A DNA stretch of 64,000 nucleotides from Hymenobacter sp. BRD67 (GCF_013256425.1 NZ_CP053904.1:2976001-3040000); one strand, 5' to 3'; positions 9,591 to 20,168 are shown, numbered from the stretch's first letter. Numbers and translations are program-made. Notes: generated from the sequence alone by a model not told the origin.

Positions 9591-12500
9591 CTAAAACAGC
9601 ACCGCCACCTGCATCCGGCCGGTATGCACTACGCTGGAGCCGCTGGCCTTGCGGCCATCATACGCTACGTTGATATTCAGGCCATTAGCCAGGCGCTGTT
9701 CGAGGTTAAGGTTCCAGGTGTAGTTGGTGCCGGGCGCAGAGCCTGCAATATTTCGAGGCCCACTACGGAATTCTGGGCGTTGGCATCGCCCGTAAAGGCT
9801 ACCCGCGTGACGTGCGTAGCCACCGTAAGCGTGCGCTTGCTAACCTGGCTGAGGCGGGTTTCGAGGCCCAGGTCATCAAACCTGCCCTGGGTGTTGTTGG
9901 GCACGTCGGCCTGACCGGTGTGGTCGAGTACATCGTGCTTATTGGTGTGCAGCAGTGAACCGGTGAGGCGTAGCATGGGGCTGGGCTGGTAGCTGATTTC
10001 GGGCTGCACGGTGTAGATAAGCAGCCGGAAATTGCGCGCCGCCGAGTACGAGGCCTGGGCCTCGCGCACGTCGCGGGCGGTGGTGAGCCGGCCTGTAAAC
10101 GACTGCGCCAGCGTGCGGCGCAGCAGCAGGCTTTGAGTGGTAAGGTTGCGCAGGTCGAAGCCTTCGGTAAGCAGGGTTTTTTGCTGGGTTTGCTGCACGG
10201 TCAGCTCGGCCCGAATATAGGGTTTGCCCTATTAAAGTACAGCGTATTCCGCAACAGCTGATTGAAGGCCAAGAGCTTGTCATCTTCCTTATTGAAGCTA
10301 AACGGGTTGAGGCGCGAGCCCAGGTCGGGGCTGGTGGTGCGGCGGTCTACCGTGGCGCTGCTGATGCTGCTGAGCCGGGCCAGCCCGGCGCGCCAGCTGC
10401 CGGCCTCGCGCCAGCCGCGGGGCGCGTTCACGGTGAGGCGATAGCTGAGGCGGTTCTGGTAGGCGGTGAGGTAATCGTTGGTGGGCAGGTACACCTTGAT
10501 GTACGTACGGTACTGGGCATCAGGGGTTTGAGCCTCCAGAAACTCATCCTTATCCTGCACGCCGTTGTGGTTGAGGTCGCCGGCGTAGTAGTGGGTGCCC
10601 TGCCCGGCCGGCACGGCCAGAAACGAAAAGTCGCGCCGTAGCTCGCGGCCGGTTTGCACGCTGTAGCTCAGCTCGGAGCGAATCTGGTTTTGCAGAAAGC
10701 TGACGTTGTGGTCTATTTTGCCCAGAATGTTACGCTGGCGGGCGCTGTCGGGGGTACTCACCAGGTTCACGTCGCGGTAGGTAGCAACAAAACGCAGGTC
10801 CTGCGTTTTGCTGATGCGGGTGGTCAGGTTGCCCTGCACCGTCTGCGACTGGTTGTGAATAGCGAGGTTATCCTGCTCGGCGGTGGGCGTGCGGTCGCGC
10901 CGAAAGCTGTAGTTGAGGCTGTAGCGGGTGCGGCCGGTGTCGGGGGTTTGCAGAAAGAAGGTGTGCTCGTCGAAATAATTAGCCGAGCGAATGGTATCGC
11001 CCGCGGGGAGATAACCTTGTTTTTATCAAACCGATAGGTGTAGCCCGGAATAAGCCGCCCGCCACCGTAGCGCACGCTGGCCTCGCCCCGTGCCCAGTCG
11101 GAATGGTAGCGCCCGGCCTGCGAGTTGAGTAAGAACAAGGAGCCGCGCATTTCGAGCCGGCCCACCTGCTGGGCTACGTCGACCCACTGCTGCACACCGC
11201 TCACCTCGCCGGGCCGGTAGCGGCGGCTCACACGGTAGTTCACGGCGTGGTTGGCGTCGCGGCTCAGCCCAATGGCAAAGTTGAATATATTATCCTCACG
11301 GGCATCGGTCGTGGTGGCGTTGGCGGTGCTGGGGGCGCTCCAGTTGCGGTCGAACTCAATATCGCGGTAGCGGTCGATGGGCGCAAATTTGGGGGCCGTG
11401 TACTCGTAGTCGAGGGCCGAGCGGAGGCGGTATTTCTGCAGCGCGGCCGGCACCCAGGCCGGCAGAGCCCGGTCTTGCACGGTATAGCCCACGCGCATGG
11501 CCCCGCCTTTGTCTTCAGTGCCTACCGCAAAGCGGTTGCGCTGCAGCTGAGAGCTGGCCAGGTCTACAAACACCGCGGCCGACCGGTCGAGCTGGTAGGT
11601 AGCCCCGGCAGTTACCATCTGCTTGAGCAGCGGCGTGGGCAAAATCCGCACGGCCTTGTAATCGCCCAGGTTAGTGCCGACGTACTTATAGACCCGGCCG
11701 TTCGCGTTTACGTCAGTGGTACTCAGCGCATAATCACCCGCATTGGCCGCTACTTGCGTAAAGCGTACCGTGTACACCCCGCGGAGCGAGTCAGTGGCAT
11801 ACACAAACGCATAGGTTCGCAGCCCCGTGCCGGCATCGACCTGGGCCACGCGGTGGTATTGCACCAGGGTGTGGTTGAAGGCTGCCGAATCGGCCCCTGG
11901 TGCCTGCACCGTCGACACGTTGCCGGCACTGCGCAGCAGCTGCTGGTCTTGGGCCGAGAGCGTGAGGTTGGCCAGGTTATCGGGGCTGTCGGCCTCCTGG
12001 TAATAGTTGCCGCGCACATTCAGCTTCCCCACCTGCTGGTAGTGGCTGATGGTGTAGAGGGAGCGCGAATAGTTGAGGTCGGAGTATTCAAAATCGACTT
12101 TCAGGCGCGTATTAGCCGTGATGAGGTGGCGCGGCGAAAACGTAATTTCCGCCAGGTTGTAGTCGATAACATAGTCGAAGTCGAAACCTCGCGTCTGCAG
12201 CCGTCCATCGAGGTACACGCGCTCCGAGCCAGCCAGCACAATGATAAACTGCTCGCCGTTGGGGCCGGTGAGGCGGTACGGCCCTGAACGTTGTCGAGGG
12301 GCTTCACATCGAGGCTGGCAAACTTGCCCTTGGCCACCCCGCCCGCTACCAGCGTCGAGGAGCGAATCTGGCCCTGCTTGTCGCGCACAACCACGCTGGC
12401 AGCCCCGGCCGGCGGGGCTGTGGGCAGCACCTGGCCGGGCGGTACGGCAGCCGTGGGCGGCGTAAGCGGCGCGCCGACCGCGCCCTGAGGCGCGGCGCTG

Positions 12501-13423
12501 TTGTTGGTCACGCCGTTGGTGTAGGTTGTAAAGGACGAGGGCGGCGCGTTGCTGACGCTGTTGTTGGTGGAGCCAGCCTGCAGCGGCTGCGGGCCGGGCG
12601 CCCCAGATTGGCCTCAATGGCGGCACCTTGAATATTTTTATAGTAGCGCAAAAAATAATCGGGCTTGTTGCGCAGCACCACGTCGCCGGCCGTCAGGTTC
12701 CACTGCGGGCCGGTAAGGGTAATATAGATTTTATCGAACTGCTGCAGCGTCTGGGTGTTGCCTTCGGGCTGAAAAGGCACGTTCTGGTCGGAGATAGCGG
12801 CCGTGAGATGAATATTCTCGGTCAGTTGCCCCTCCAGCTGTAAGTTCAGCGCCGAGTTCACAAACACGTTCTGGGTATTGCCAAAAGAAATCCCCTGGAC
12901 AGATTGCCCGTTTTGCTAATGCCCGGCGTGCTCAGTATCTGCTCTTTCTGCGAAAAGTCCTGCGCGCCCAGCATGGGCCGGTCGCGAAAGTCGATGCTGT
13001 CCATGAGCCGGCGCGGGCGGCGGTAGCGGGCCCGCAGCAGCGGCAGTGGCAGCACCCGGTAGCAAAGCAGCACCGAGTCGGGCCGGCCCACGCCACTGCT
13101 ATCGCGCGGGGCCGGGCGCACCAGCTGGTAGCGGTCGGTGCGCGGGTCGTAGCCGACCGCCTGGCCATTGGCCGTTACCGAAGCCGGCACAATAGTAAGC
13201 GTATCGCGCAGCGTGAAGCTCGTAGTATCACGGCCGATGGCCAGGCGCTGATAGCGACAGCGCCGGGTATTGGGCGGGGCGGGCTCGGCGGCCGGGCGGG
13301 CCGCTTTAGGGCCGGCGCGGCTGGCGGCGGGCCGGGCTGCTGGGCCCGGGCGGGTGTCGCCAAACCCAACACCGCTACCAGCAGAGCCACGAGGGCGAAG
13401 CAGAAGCGGTAGCGTTGGGTCAT
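9591..13423 (-). CDS. Very large outer-membrane beta-barrel protein of unknown function, frame broken seven times
   Basis: The start at 13423 gives a clear signal peptide (ALVALLVAVLGLATPARAQ). Next come a short beta domain, the segment KTGNLSRGISFGNTQNVFVN, and QFDKIYITLTGPQWNLTAGD. Then follow a Pro/Ala/Ser-rich stretch, SERVYLDGRLQTRGFDFDYV with YNLAEITFSP, and a long series of alternating strands. The C-terminus VAVLF ends in phenylalanine, as barrel proteins recognised by BamA do. Seven breaks (near 13270, 12893, 12602, 12282, 11006, 10210 and 9700) are all one missing base. Filling them gives exactly 1,280 codons. The style recalls SprA-like and related giant Bacteroidota barrels, but I cannot name the family. 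It converges on the split toxin gene. Confidence 0.75.
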
Positions 13424-13618
13424 AGAGTAAAGTTCGGCAGCAGTAGGCGCACAACGCTACGCCGCCCCCTTTGGTACGCCCCATAACCCCGATTGCTGAG
13501 TAGCCTGGCCCGACTACTCGCTACTACTCACCGATTGCCCGTACTTGCCTGCTTACAGACTTGCGCCCCCGAAAAAAGAAAGCGTTAGCACCAGCGGCTA
13601 ATTACCGATGCTGCGTCC

Positions 13619-13660
13619 AAAAAATAAGCGGACGAAGCTGCGCAGCTTCATCCGCTTATT
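13619..13660 (-). terminator. Rho-independent terminator of the 13.7-14.1 kb gene
   Basis: On the reverse strand a 19-base hairpin (AATAAGCGGATGAAGCTGC and its near-perfect complement) is followed by six T. It lies 33 bases after the stop codon at 13693. Confidence 0.85.
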
Positions 13661-13692
13661 CCGGGTTAACAGCCTCCGAAAGTTGGCAAAGA

Positions 13693-14100
13693 CTATGGGT
13701 TGCTGGTTGCCAGCGCGGCATCACTGGCAGCGGCCTTTTCATCGAGCTGCAGCAGCAAATGAAACTGGCTAGGCGTAAGCACCTTGCCCACAACAGCATA
13801 GTAGCGGTAATCAACCGCTTCATAAGCTGCCGCAGCGGCGGTGCCCGACACAAAGAGCAAGTGGCTCAACACGTCGTTGGCATCGAGGCGAGCCAGCAGC
13901 GCGGCTTGTACCGCGTGTACCTGGCGCCCCTTCAGCTGCAGGGCATCGGCCAGAAACTCGGCCTGGCGCTGCGCCTGCTGCGAAACCGTTGCGGCTGACG
14001 ACTCGGCCGGCACTACCTCTTGTGCTTGCGCTCCCAGGCCGCTTAGCAGCAAGAAGCCCATTAGGAGGAAACCAGAAAGGAGGCGTAAGTAAGTTGACAT
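13693..14100 (-). CDS. Small exported protein of unknown function
   Basis: 135 residues with a signal peptide (LLSGFLLMGFLLLSGLGAQA, cut after AQA). The mature part is alanine- and glutamine-rich and mostly helical (SQQAQRQAEFLADALQLKGR, LTPSQFHLLLQLDEKAAASD). The pattern of an LTPSQ or LTPEQ helix in a small helical periplasmic protein recalls Spy/CpxP-like proteins, but similarity is too weak to claim. It is followed by its own terminator and preceded, 147 bases away, by the sensor kinase gene in the same direction. Confidence 0.7.
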   Translation of the reverse strand: MSTYLRLLSGFLLMGFLLLSGLGAQAQEVVPAESSAATVSQQAQRQAEFLADALQLKGRQVHAVQAALLARLDANDVLSHLLFVSGTAAAAAYEAVDYRYYAVVGKVLTPSQFHLLLQLDEKAAASDAALATSNP

Positions 14101-14246
14101 GGCGAAGCGGAGAGGCGAATAAGTAACTGAACCAAAACTACCCTGCTTGCTCTCAGCTCACTTTATGCTCTTAGCAGATGGCAGTATTTACTAGCCCAAT
14201 AAACTATACGGCTCGGTGAGCCTGTGAGTTTTCTCGTCCAACTGCG

Positions 14247-17200
14247 CTATCCGGCCAGTGGCAGCTCAATAAAGAACGTGGTACCCACACCCACTTCGGT
14301 CTCAAACCACAGGCGCCCACCCGCGCCTTCAATACCCCGCTTGGCTACTGCCAGCCCGATACCCGAGCCGGTGAGCTTGGTAGTAAAATTGGGCCGGAAT
14401 ATCTTTTCACGCACTTCCTCGGCAATACCAGCTCCGTTGTCGGTAATCGTGATGAGGATTTTGCCGGTGCCCTCCGCCCGCAGGCTTACCTGCTGGCGCG
14501 GCGAGCGGTCGCTGGGTACCGCCTGGCGGGCATTCAGCAGCAGGTTGTTGAAGGTGCGCACCAGCAGGCTTTCATCGGCAAAAACCGTGTACGTGCCATC
14601 GGGCGGCAGCTGCAGGTGCAGCTCGCCTTTCTCATCGCCATCATTTTGCCGAAACAGGTCGGCGCAGTGGCGGAGCACCGCCACCACATCGAGGCGGGTG
14701 GGGCGCATGGCGGGCAGGTTGGTAAAAGTGCTGAAAGAGGTGGCGATATCGGAAAGCACATCAATCTGCGTAATGAGCGTTTGGGAAATGCGCCCAATCA
14801 GCTCTTCCGCATTGGGCCGGCGCTCCGATATAGCCTTTTGCAGATATTGCAGACTCAGCTTCATGGGCGTGAGTGGGTTCTTGATTTCGTGGGCTACCTG
14901 CCGGGCCATCTCGCGCCAGGCCGCCTCTTTTTCCTGGGCCGCCAGCTCGCGCTTACTGGCTTCCAGCTTGCGTAGCATCGAGTTATACTCGCTCACCAGC
15001 AAGCCAATTTCGTCGTCGCTCGAATGGTAGTCGAGCAGCTCGTTCTGGCCGGTGAGCGTGGTGCGCGTCAGGCGCTGGGTCAGCAGCTTGAGTGGTGCCG
15101 TAAGCTGGCGCGTGGCTACAAAAGCCAGCCCCAGAAACACCAGAAACATAAGTGTAAAGATGTTCAGGATGGTCGTAAACAGCTCCGTCAGCTTGCTGTC
15201 CAGCTCTTTCTGCGAGTCGAAAAACGGAATGCCTACGTAGCCCAGCACCGGCCCTGATGGGCCATCGACACTGGCGGCCCGCACGGGCAGATACAGCGAG
15301 TTGAATGAAAGCGAGCCCGCTCGCTCGGTAAGCAGCGTCCGGCTCAGCCCGCGCTCACGCAGCTCTACCAGGGCCTGCGGGTTGAGCAGCGGCCCCAACA
15401 GCCCGGCCTCAAAAATGAGGGGCTGCGAGCTCACCAGCAGCTGCCCGCGCGAGTCGTACAGGTTAAGGTCGGTTTCGGTGAGGGCCGCCACGTTGTGGGC
15501 CAGCGCCTGAAGCACCGGCCGGGCCGTCGTATCGGTAAGCTGGTCGCGGCGGCGGAGCAGGCTTTCAAGCGCAATGCGCCCGCGGCGCTCGTAGGTGCGG
15601 TGCAAATCGCGGCGGTAGCCCGATATTACCTGGCTGGCCGTAGCCACGCTCACCACCAGCAGCGGAAGAAGAATACCCAGATTGAGCAGCAGCTGAATGC
15701 GGGCGCTGAAATTGAACTGCACGCCCCAGCCTTCGCGGCGCAGCAGCAGGTAGGCCCCACCCGCCAGCAGCCACACCAATACGTTGAGCAGCAGCTGAAA
15801 AGAGAAGTTGGAAAACCAGTCGGCCACCGAGTAGGTACTGGTGGTTACGACGACCACCCGCCGGCCACTGGCGTCGCGCATCGCCAGGTGGTGAAAATCG
15901 CTGACTATCAAGCCATTTTGATACAGCCGCTGGTCGCGCAGCAAAGCGACTGGTAAGCGGTTGGCATAGTCGAAGTCGCCTTCGCTGTACACCAGCCGCC
16001 CCTTGGCATAGCCGGCATAGCTGAGGTCAGTCGCCAGGCCCGGCTGAAAAAACTTCTGGTCGACCAGCAGCTCGGGCAGCACGCTGTAGCTGGCCAGCTG
16101 CTTCAGGCTCAGCGTGAGCAGAATGGTGCCAACCGGCGCGGGAGGCCCTATGCCGCCCGGCGCGGGCTGCGTCACGGGTACTACCGCTACGTAGCGGCGC
16201 GAGCTAAACGAGTTATCCGATTTGAGCAGGTATACTCCTTCCTGGTCGGTAGGCGTAGCTGTGCGCGAGAGCAGCAAGCGCGTCTGATTGAAGGTCAGGG
16301 TATCATCGGCTTCACCGCCCACAGGCTGCCCGCTGGGGTCAAACAGGTCTACCGACTCTTCGTATTTATCAAAATAGCTGCGTAGGTACTGCCGCTCGAT
16401 GCGCCGCCGGATGGCCTCGGTGCGCACCGGCATTGTGGTAAACAGGCGGGCAACCAGCGGGTCGCTGGCCAGCCGGCGCAACCGCTGCCCCAGCAGGAAC
16501 TCTCCCTGCAAATCATTATCAACTAAGAGATTGGTAGCCAGCCGCTGCTTATCCAGCAAGAGCTGGTGCTCAAACTGCCCGTATAACGCCGCTGCGCCGG
16601 TAGCCGAGGCCAGCCCCAGCAGCAGAAACAGCAAATAGGCGGGGCCACGCTGCGCCGGCCGCCCGGCCAGCTGCCCGAGCCGCGCCAGCACCAAGTACAG
16701 GCAAGCCATGCCCGTCAGCAGCAGGTAGCCCCGATGCAGCCCGCCACCCAGGCCCAGCAACAGCACCGCCAGGCTGCCCCACCCCACAGCAGCAGGCGGC
16801 GCGGCAGGCGGCGCAGGTCGGGCAGCAACAGCTCCGTACAGAGGTAAAAGCCGGTTACGAAAGCCGCCGTGTGCAGCAGTACCGCCAGCAACAGTACCAG
16901 TCGGAACCCACTCACCTGCATGCTCTGCGTAATATCAAGGCTAAGCTGATTATTACTGAACGCACTACAGTAATAGCTATACAATGACCCTAGTGAAACT
17001 ATAAACCCTGCCAGGGCAGGCAGCCCCAGCGCCCGCCCGGCGCCCGCCCGGCCCGTGCTGGCAGCTCGTAGTGATGGCTCATCAGCACCAGGCTACCTGC
17101 CAGCAGCACGGCCAGCAGGCCATTGAGCAGCAAGTCGCCCAGCGAAGGAGCCCAGCCCGACACGGCATACACCCGCGGGTCGAACAGGGGCAGCTCCAGC

Positions 17201-18018
17201 CAGGCGTAAGGCAGCCCGAGATACAGCAGCACGAGCCGCAGCACCAGCGGCGTGCCCGCCAGCACTACCAGGGCCAACGCCACCTGCCCCTGCTGCCACC
17301 AGCGGCGCACCAGCCCCAGCCAGCCCACCGTATAAAAAGCAATACCCAGCACAAGCAGTGCCAGCGGCAGCAAGCGCCCGGCTAAGGCATTACCCGGCAG
17401 CTGCACTACCGAAAACAGGTATTGCCCCTGCGTATCGACCAGGGCAGCCACCAGCCCGTTGGCGGCGTTGGGCTGCACCGGGGCGGCCCGTACCTGCACC
17501 TCCATTCCTTGCAGCAGGGCCGGCGTGGCCCCCTCACGCAAGTAGCGGTTGCTAATGCCGTAGTGCCGGGCCAGGGGCACGTAAACCAGCACCACCACCG
17601 GCCCAAGGGCCCGGCGCACCACTAAAAACTCACCCAGCGTCGTTTCAGTAAGCCGCTCGGCCCGGGGGTCGGCCAGCTCCGCGCTGGTGGGCTCGGGGCC
17701 CGAGGCCGACCAGCCGGCTATCTGCCCATTCACGGCCACAAAGGTCGGATAAGAGCACTCCGTCAGCAGGCGGCTGAAATCAGGGGCTGCCGGAGGCTGG
17801 CACTCTACTGCTACGCGCCCGGCCTCGCGCCCGGCCGTAGCGGCGGCCTGGTTTACCAGGTTTTGCAGGTGGGCTGCGTTGGGCGAAAGCAGGCTGTTAT
17901 CCGAAAACTGCCCGTAGTTATTTGCCAGCCAGCTGCCCACAAAGCTTAGCAGTGCCAGCAGCAGCAGCACCAGCGGCCAGGAGCGAGCAAACGAAAAGCG
18001 GACGGGCAACAAAGACAA
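14247..18018 (-). CDS. Very large membrane sensor histidine kinase (NtrY-like architecture), frame broken twice
   Basis: The protein starts MSLLPVRFSFARSWPLVLLL and has an extracytoplasmic region, several membrane segments (LLPLALLVLGIAFYTVGWLG and following), then a second external sensing region. A HAMP-like linker follows (LTAPLKLLTQRL). The kinase core has AHEIKNPLTPMKLS (phospho-accepting His), NLLLNARQAV (N box), DNGAGI and GSGIGLAVAKRG (ATP lid), and the C-terminus FFIELPLAG. One-base losses near 17030 and in CCCC at 16777-16780 break the frame. Corrected length is 1,257 residues. No response regulator gene is adjacent, so the partner is elsewhere. Confidence 0.82.
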
Positions 18019-18120
18019 AGCTGGAAAGTAAAGGCTAACGTGGGCCGCCCGCCGAAAATCAGGCCGGCCAACTACTGCAAGCTACTGCCGGATACTGGCT
18101 TCAGCCCATGCCAAGAGCAT

Positions 18121-18161
18121 AAAAAAACCGTTGGCCCAGCTATAAGGCAGGGCCAACGGTT
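18121..18161 (-). terminator. Terminator at the end of the respiratory cluster
   Basis: Arms AACCGTTGGCCC (18150-18161 read in reverse) and GGGCCAACGGTT (18126-18137 read in reverse) flank a 12-base loop. The hairpin runs into seven T on the reverse strand, 20 bases after the last gene (stop 18180). Confidence 0.9.
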
Positions 18162-18179
18162 GCTACACCCAATTTCGGC

Positions 18180-18425
18180 TTAAAACTTGGCAGGCCGCTT
18201 CGGATGCGTGCGGCGGTACCAGAAGAAGCCTACGGCTCCCATCAAAATGTAGGGCACCGTCATCATATACACAATGCCTTTGTTGAGGCCCGCTACGTCA
18301 TAGTCGTCTTTCTCAGCCCGAGCGGCTTCTACCTGGCTTTTGCACATTACGCATTGGGCGGCGGCAGGCAGTACGGTTGTCAGGGCCATGAAGCTCAGCA
18401 CCAGCCCTAAAATCATTTTTTTCAT
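18180..18425 (-). CDS. Small membrane protein with CVMC motif, last gene of the oxidase cluster
   Basis: 81 residues: a cleavable or anchoring N-terminal hydrophobic segment ending in LPAAAQ, then CVMCKSQVEAAR, a charged stretch, and a second membrane helix (GIVYMMTVPYILMGAVGFFW) with a basic tail. The CxxC placed just outside the membrane suggests a redox or copper-handling role, which fits its place behind SCO-like and DUF420 genes. That is inference; the family has no function I know of. Confidence 0.7.
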   Translation of the reverse strand: MKKMILGLVLSFMALTTVLPAAAQCVMCKSQVEAARAEKDDYDVAGLNKGIVYMMTVPYILMGAVGFFWYRRTHPKRPAKF

Positions 18426-18452
18426 ATATATTATTAAATTAATTAATTATCC

Positions 18453-19033
18453 TTAGACCACCGGATAGTACGGCGCAATCATGAAATATACGATAACACC
18501 CGTTACCGAGACGTAAAGCCAGATGGGAAAGGTCCACCGGGCAATGCGCTTATGCTTGGTGTACTGTCCGGTCAGCGCGAAGTATAAGGTAAAGAGAACC
18601 AAGGCTACCGTGACGGCGGCCAGGCTGATGTGCGTGAGCAGCAACAGAAAATAAAGGGCTTTCACTGCCCCAACACCGCCAAAATGCGTGCTCTCGACCT
18701 GCGAGTGGTAGGCGACGTAAGAAATCAAAAACAAGCCGCCCAGCGCGAAAGCCGTACCCATGGCCGTGCGGTGTGCCAGCACGTTTTTCTGCCTGATAAA
18801 GTAAAAGCCGGTCAGTAACGCTACGGCCGTTAGCGAGTTGAGGGCGGCATTGACGGCGGGCAGCGCGTGCAGATACACATCGGCCCCCTGTATGCGAAAG
18901 ATGTTTTTGAAATAAAACAGCACGGCTACCAGCAGCGGTACTACCACGCCCAGCGTCCCAGAATAACTTTATACTTGGTATAGTCGCCGGGCTCCAGCAC
19001 CGGCGGATGTAGCTGCTCAGTCGCGGTTGTCAT
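18453..19033 (-). CDS. DUF420 membrane protein (oxidase assembly neighbour), frame broken once
   Basis: 193 residues after correction. The start MTTATEQLHPPVLEPGDYTK lies inside the 3-prime end of the SCO-like gene, overlapping it by 17 bases. The frame breaks at CCC 18957-18959; one added base gives KVILGTLGVVVPLLVAVLF. Five hydrophobic helices follow, with conserved histidines in NVLAHRTAM and AYHSQVESTHFG and in LTHISLA. DUF420 proteins (CtaM-related) are found with heme-copper oxidases and are thought to help their assembly. Confidence 0.82.
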
Positions 19034-19709
19034 AGCTGTAAAGCAAAACGTTGAGTTCGGTAATCAGGCGCTCGACCTCGTACTTGTCGGTGGCGTCGTA
19101 GTAGCCCCGCACATGCTGGGCTTTATCTATCAACAACAGCCGACCGGGCAGCAGGTTCGCGGGTTCGGTAGCGGGCCGAAAGGGAAAGTGCCCGGGCCGC
19201 AGGGCCGTTTGGCCAAACTCGTACTGCGCCAGTTGCCGCAGCGTGTCGGCCGGGGCTGCTGCAATCAGCCATTTACCGCTTATGGTGCCGTACTGTTCGC
19301 TTAGCTTTTCAAGCTGCGCATCGGTAGCGGCAGTGCTGGCGGCAGTGGGCACCAGCGTTACCATTCGTACCCGGGGTTCGGGCCGGAACCGCTCCTGAAT
19401 GCGGGCCAGCACGCGGGCAGCCGGCGCACCTGCTTCGCCGGGCGCGTAAAACTGCACTACATACATGCCCTGGACCAGTTCCGCACTCGTCAGCGTGCGC
19501 CCTCCTACTGTGCGCAGGCGAAACGGCCGTACCCGGTGAAAAACAGTATCGCGCTGCCACCCTCCTGCCGAGGTGCGGACCGAGTCCGCCCGCTCGGGCA
19601 AGTAGGTTGGCAGCGCGTAATGATTGCGGCCAAAGCCATAGAGGAATAAGAACGCCAGCACCGGCACCAGCAACAGCAGGCCCAGCAAGATAGTCTGGCG
19701 TGGTCGCAT
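19017..19709 (-). CDS. SCO1/SenC-like protein lacking the copper-binding cysteines
   Basis: 230 residues: one N-terminal membrane anchor (ILLGLLLLVPVLAFLFLYGF) and a thioredoxin-like domain. SCO proteins deliver copper to the CuA site of oxidase subunit II using CxxxC plus a distal histidine. Here the corresponding strand-turn reads VVQFYAPGEAGAPAARVLA, with no cysteine, and the protein appears to have none. The late TGRLLLID-type strand is kept as PGRLLLIDKAQHVRGYYDAT. It is placed with the oxidase genes, so a structural or assembly role remains likely, but it cannot bind copper in the usual way. Confidence 0.75.
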   Translation of the reverse strand: MRPRQTILLGLLLLVPVLAFLFLYGFGRNHYALPTYLPERADSVRTSAGGWQRDTVFHRVRPFRLRTVGGRTLTSAELVQGMYVVQFYAPGEAGAPAARVLARIQERFRPEPRVRMVTLVPTAASTAATDAQLEKLSEQYGTISGKWLIAAAPADTLRQLAQYEFGQTALRPGHFPFRPATEPANLLPGRLLLIDKAQHVRGYYDATDKYEVERLITELNVLLYSYDNRD

Positions 19710-19715
19710 GCTGCT

Positions 19716-20072
19716 TTAGCTGCTAAACATGTGCGAAAGTACTTCGCCTACATACGAGCCTTCCGTTACGAGGGCCACTACCAGCCACACCAGCAGCGCC
19801 GTCGGTATCAGAATCGTCCAGATAAGACTCTTTACTTCGTGCTTCAGGTGCATGAACTCTCCGACAATAAAGAAAGCCTTGAGCAGCGTCATCACGATGA
19901 AGATACTGTTGCGGAACGTCCGCAGGCCCGGCGAGGTCATCGAGAAGGCAATGGCAAACTCGATTGCCGTGATAACAACCAGAATCCAGAAGGTTTTCCA
20001 AATCCAGGCGGTGTTGGGCTTGGGAATTTCGCCGGTAAAGGCGCTTTGTTCGGTAGCAGCGTGAGCAGACAT
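19716..20072 (-). CDS. Cytochrome c oxidase subunit IV (bacterial COX4 type)
   Basis: 118 residues with three membrane helices (TFWILVVITAIEFAIAFSM, FIVMTLLKAFFIVGEFMHLK and IWTILIPTALLVWLVVALV). The middle helix with AFFIVGEFMHLKHE is the hallmark of the family. The protein stabilises the oxidase core. It is six bases upstream of the SCO-like gene and presumably co-transcribed. Confidence 0.9.
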   Translation of the reverse strand: MSAHAATEQSAFTGEIPKPNTAWIWKTFWILVVITAIEFAIAFSMTSPGLRTFRNSIFIVMTLLKAFFIVGEFMHLKHEVKSLIWTILIPTALLVWLVVALVTEGSYVGEVLSHMFSS

Positions 20073-20080
20073 TGCTTTGA

Positions 20081-20116
20081 GTTATGAATTGTGAATTGTG
20101 ACTTATGAATTGTGAT
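20081..20116. repeat. Degenerate phrase repeat AATTGTGA / TTATGAATTGTGA
   Basis: Three AATTGTGA units, two of them preceded by TTATG, lie in the spacer between subunit III and subunit IV genes. This kind of short AT-rich intergenic phrase is common in Bacteroidota. Function unknown. Confidence 0.6.
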
Positions 20117-20168
20117 GCCATCCGCTAAGACAGCCTTCATAATTCCTAATTTTCAACCCATAATGAAG

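Larger units (their letters stand above)
6844..9594 (+). pseudogene. PIN-domain toxin gene (VapC type), split by an insertion sequence
   Basis: The gene consists of 6844-6858 (ATGTTTCTTGATACC) and 9212-9594. Removing the IS3 element with one ACC target copy gives MFLDTNLIIQHI, a textbook PIN-domain start with the first catalytic aspartate. The rest contains LSVIVAGELEAF (conserved glutamate) and GKNDLWIAATA, then TTNHDFDHL, the remaining acidic positions of a PIN ribonuclease. A further one-base gap in the CCCC run at 9365-9368 must be filled to join QQIRQQFP with IEVSDQLLQPYAYLD. The restored length is 132 residues, normal for VapC. The copy is interrupted and should be inactive. The stop codon overlaps the end of the convergent gene at 9591. 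Confidence 0.88.

Noticed and set aside
20081..20116. CRISPR-like array
   Set aside because: Units are 8-13 bases, degenerate and without spacers. No cas genes are nearby.
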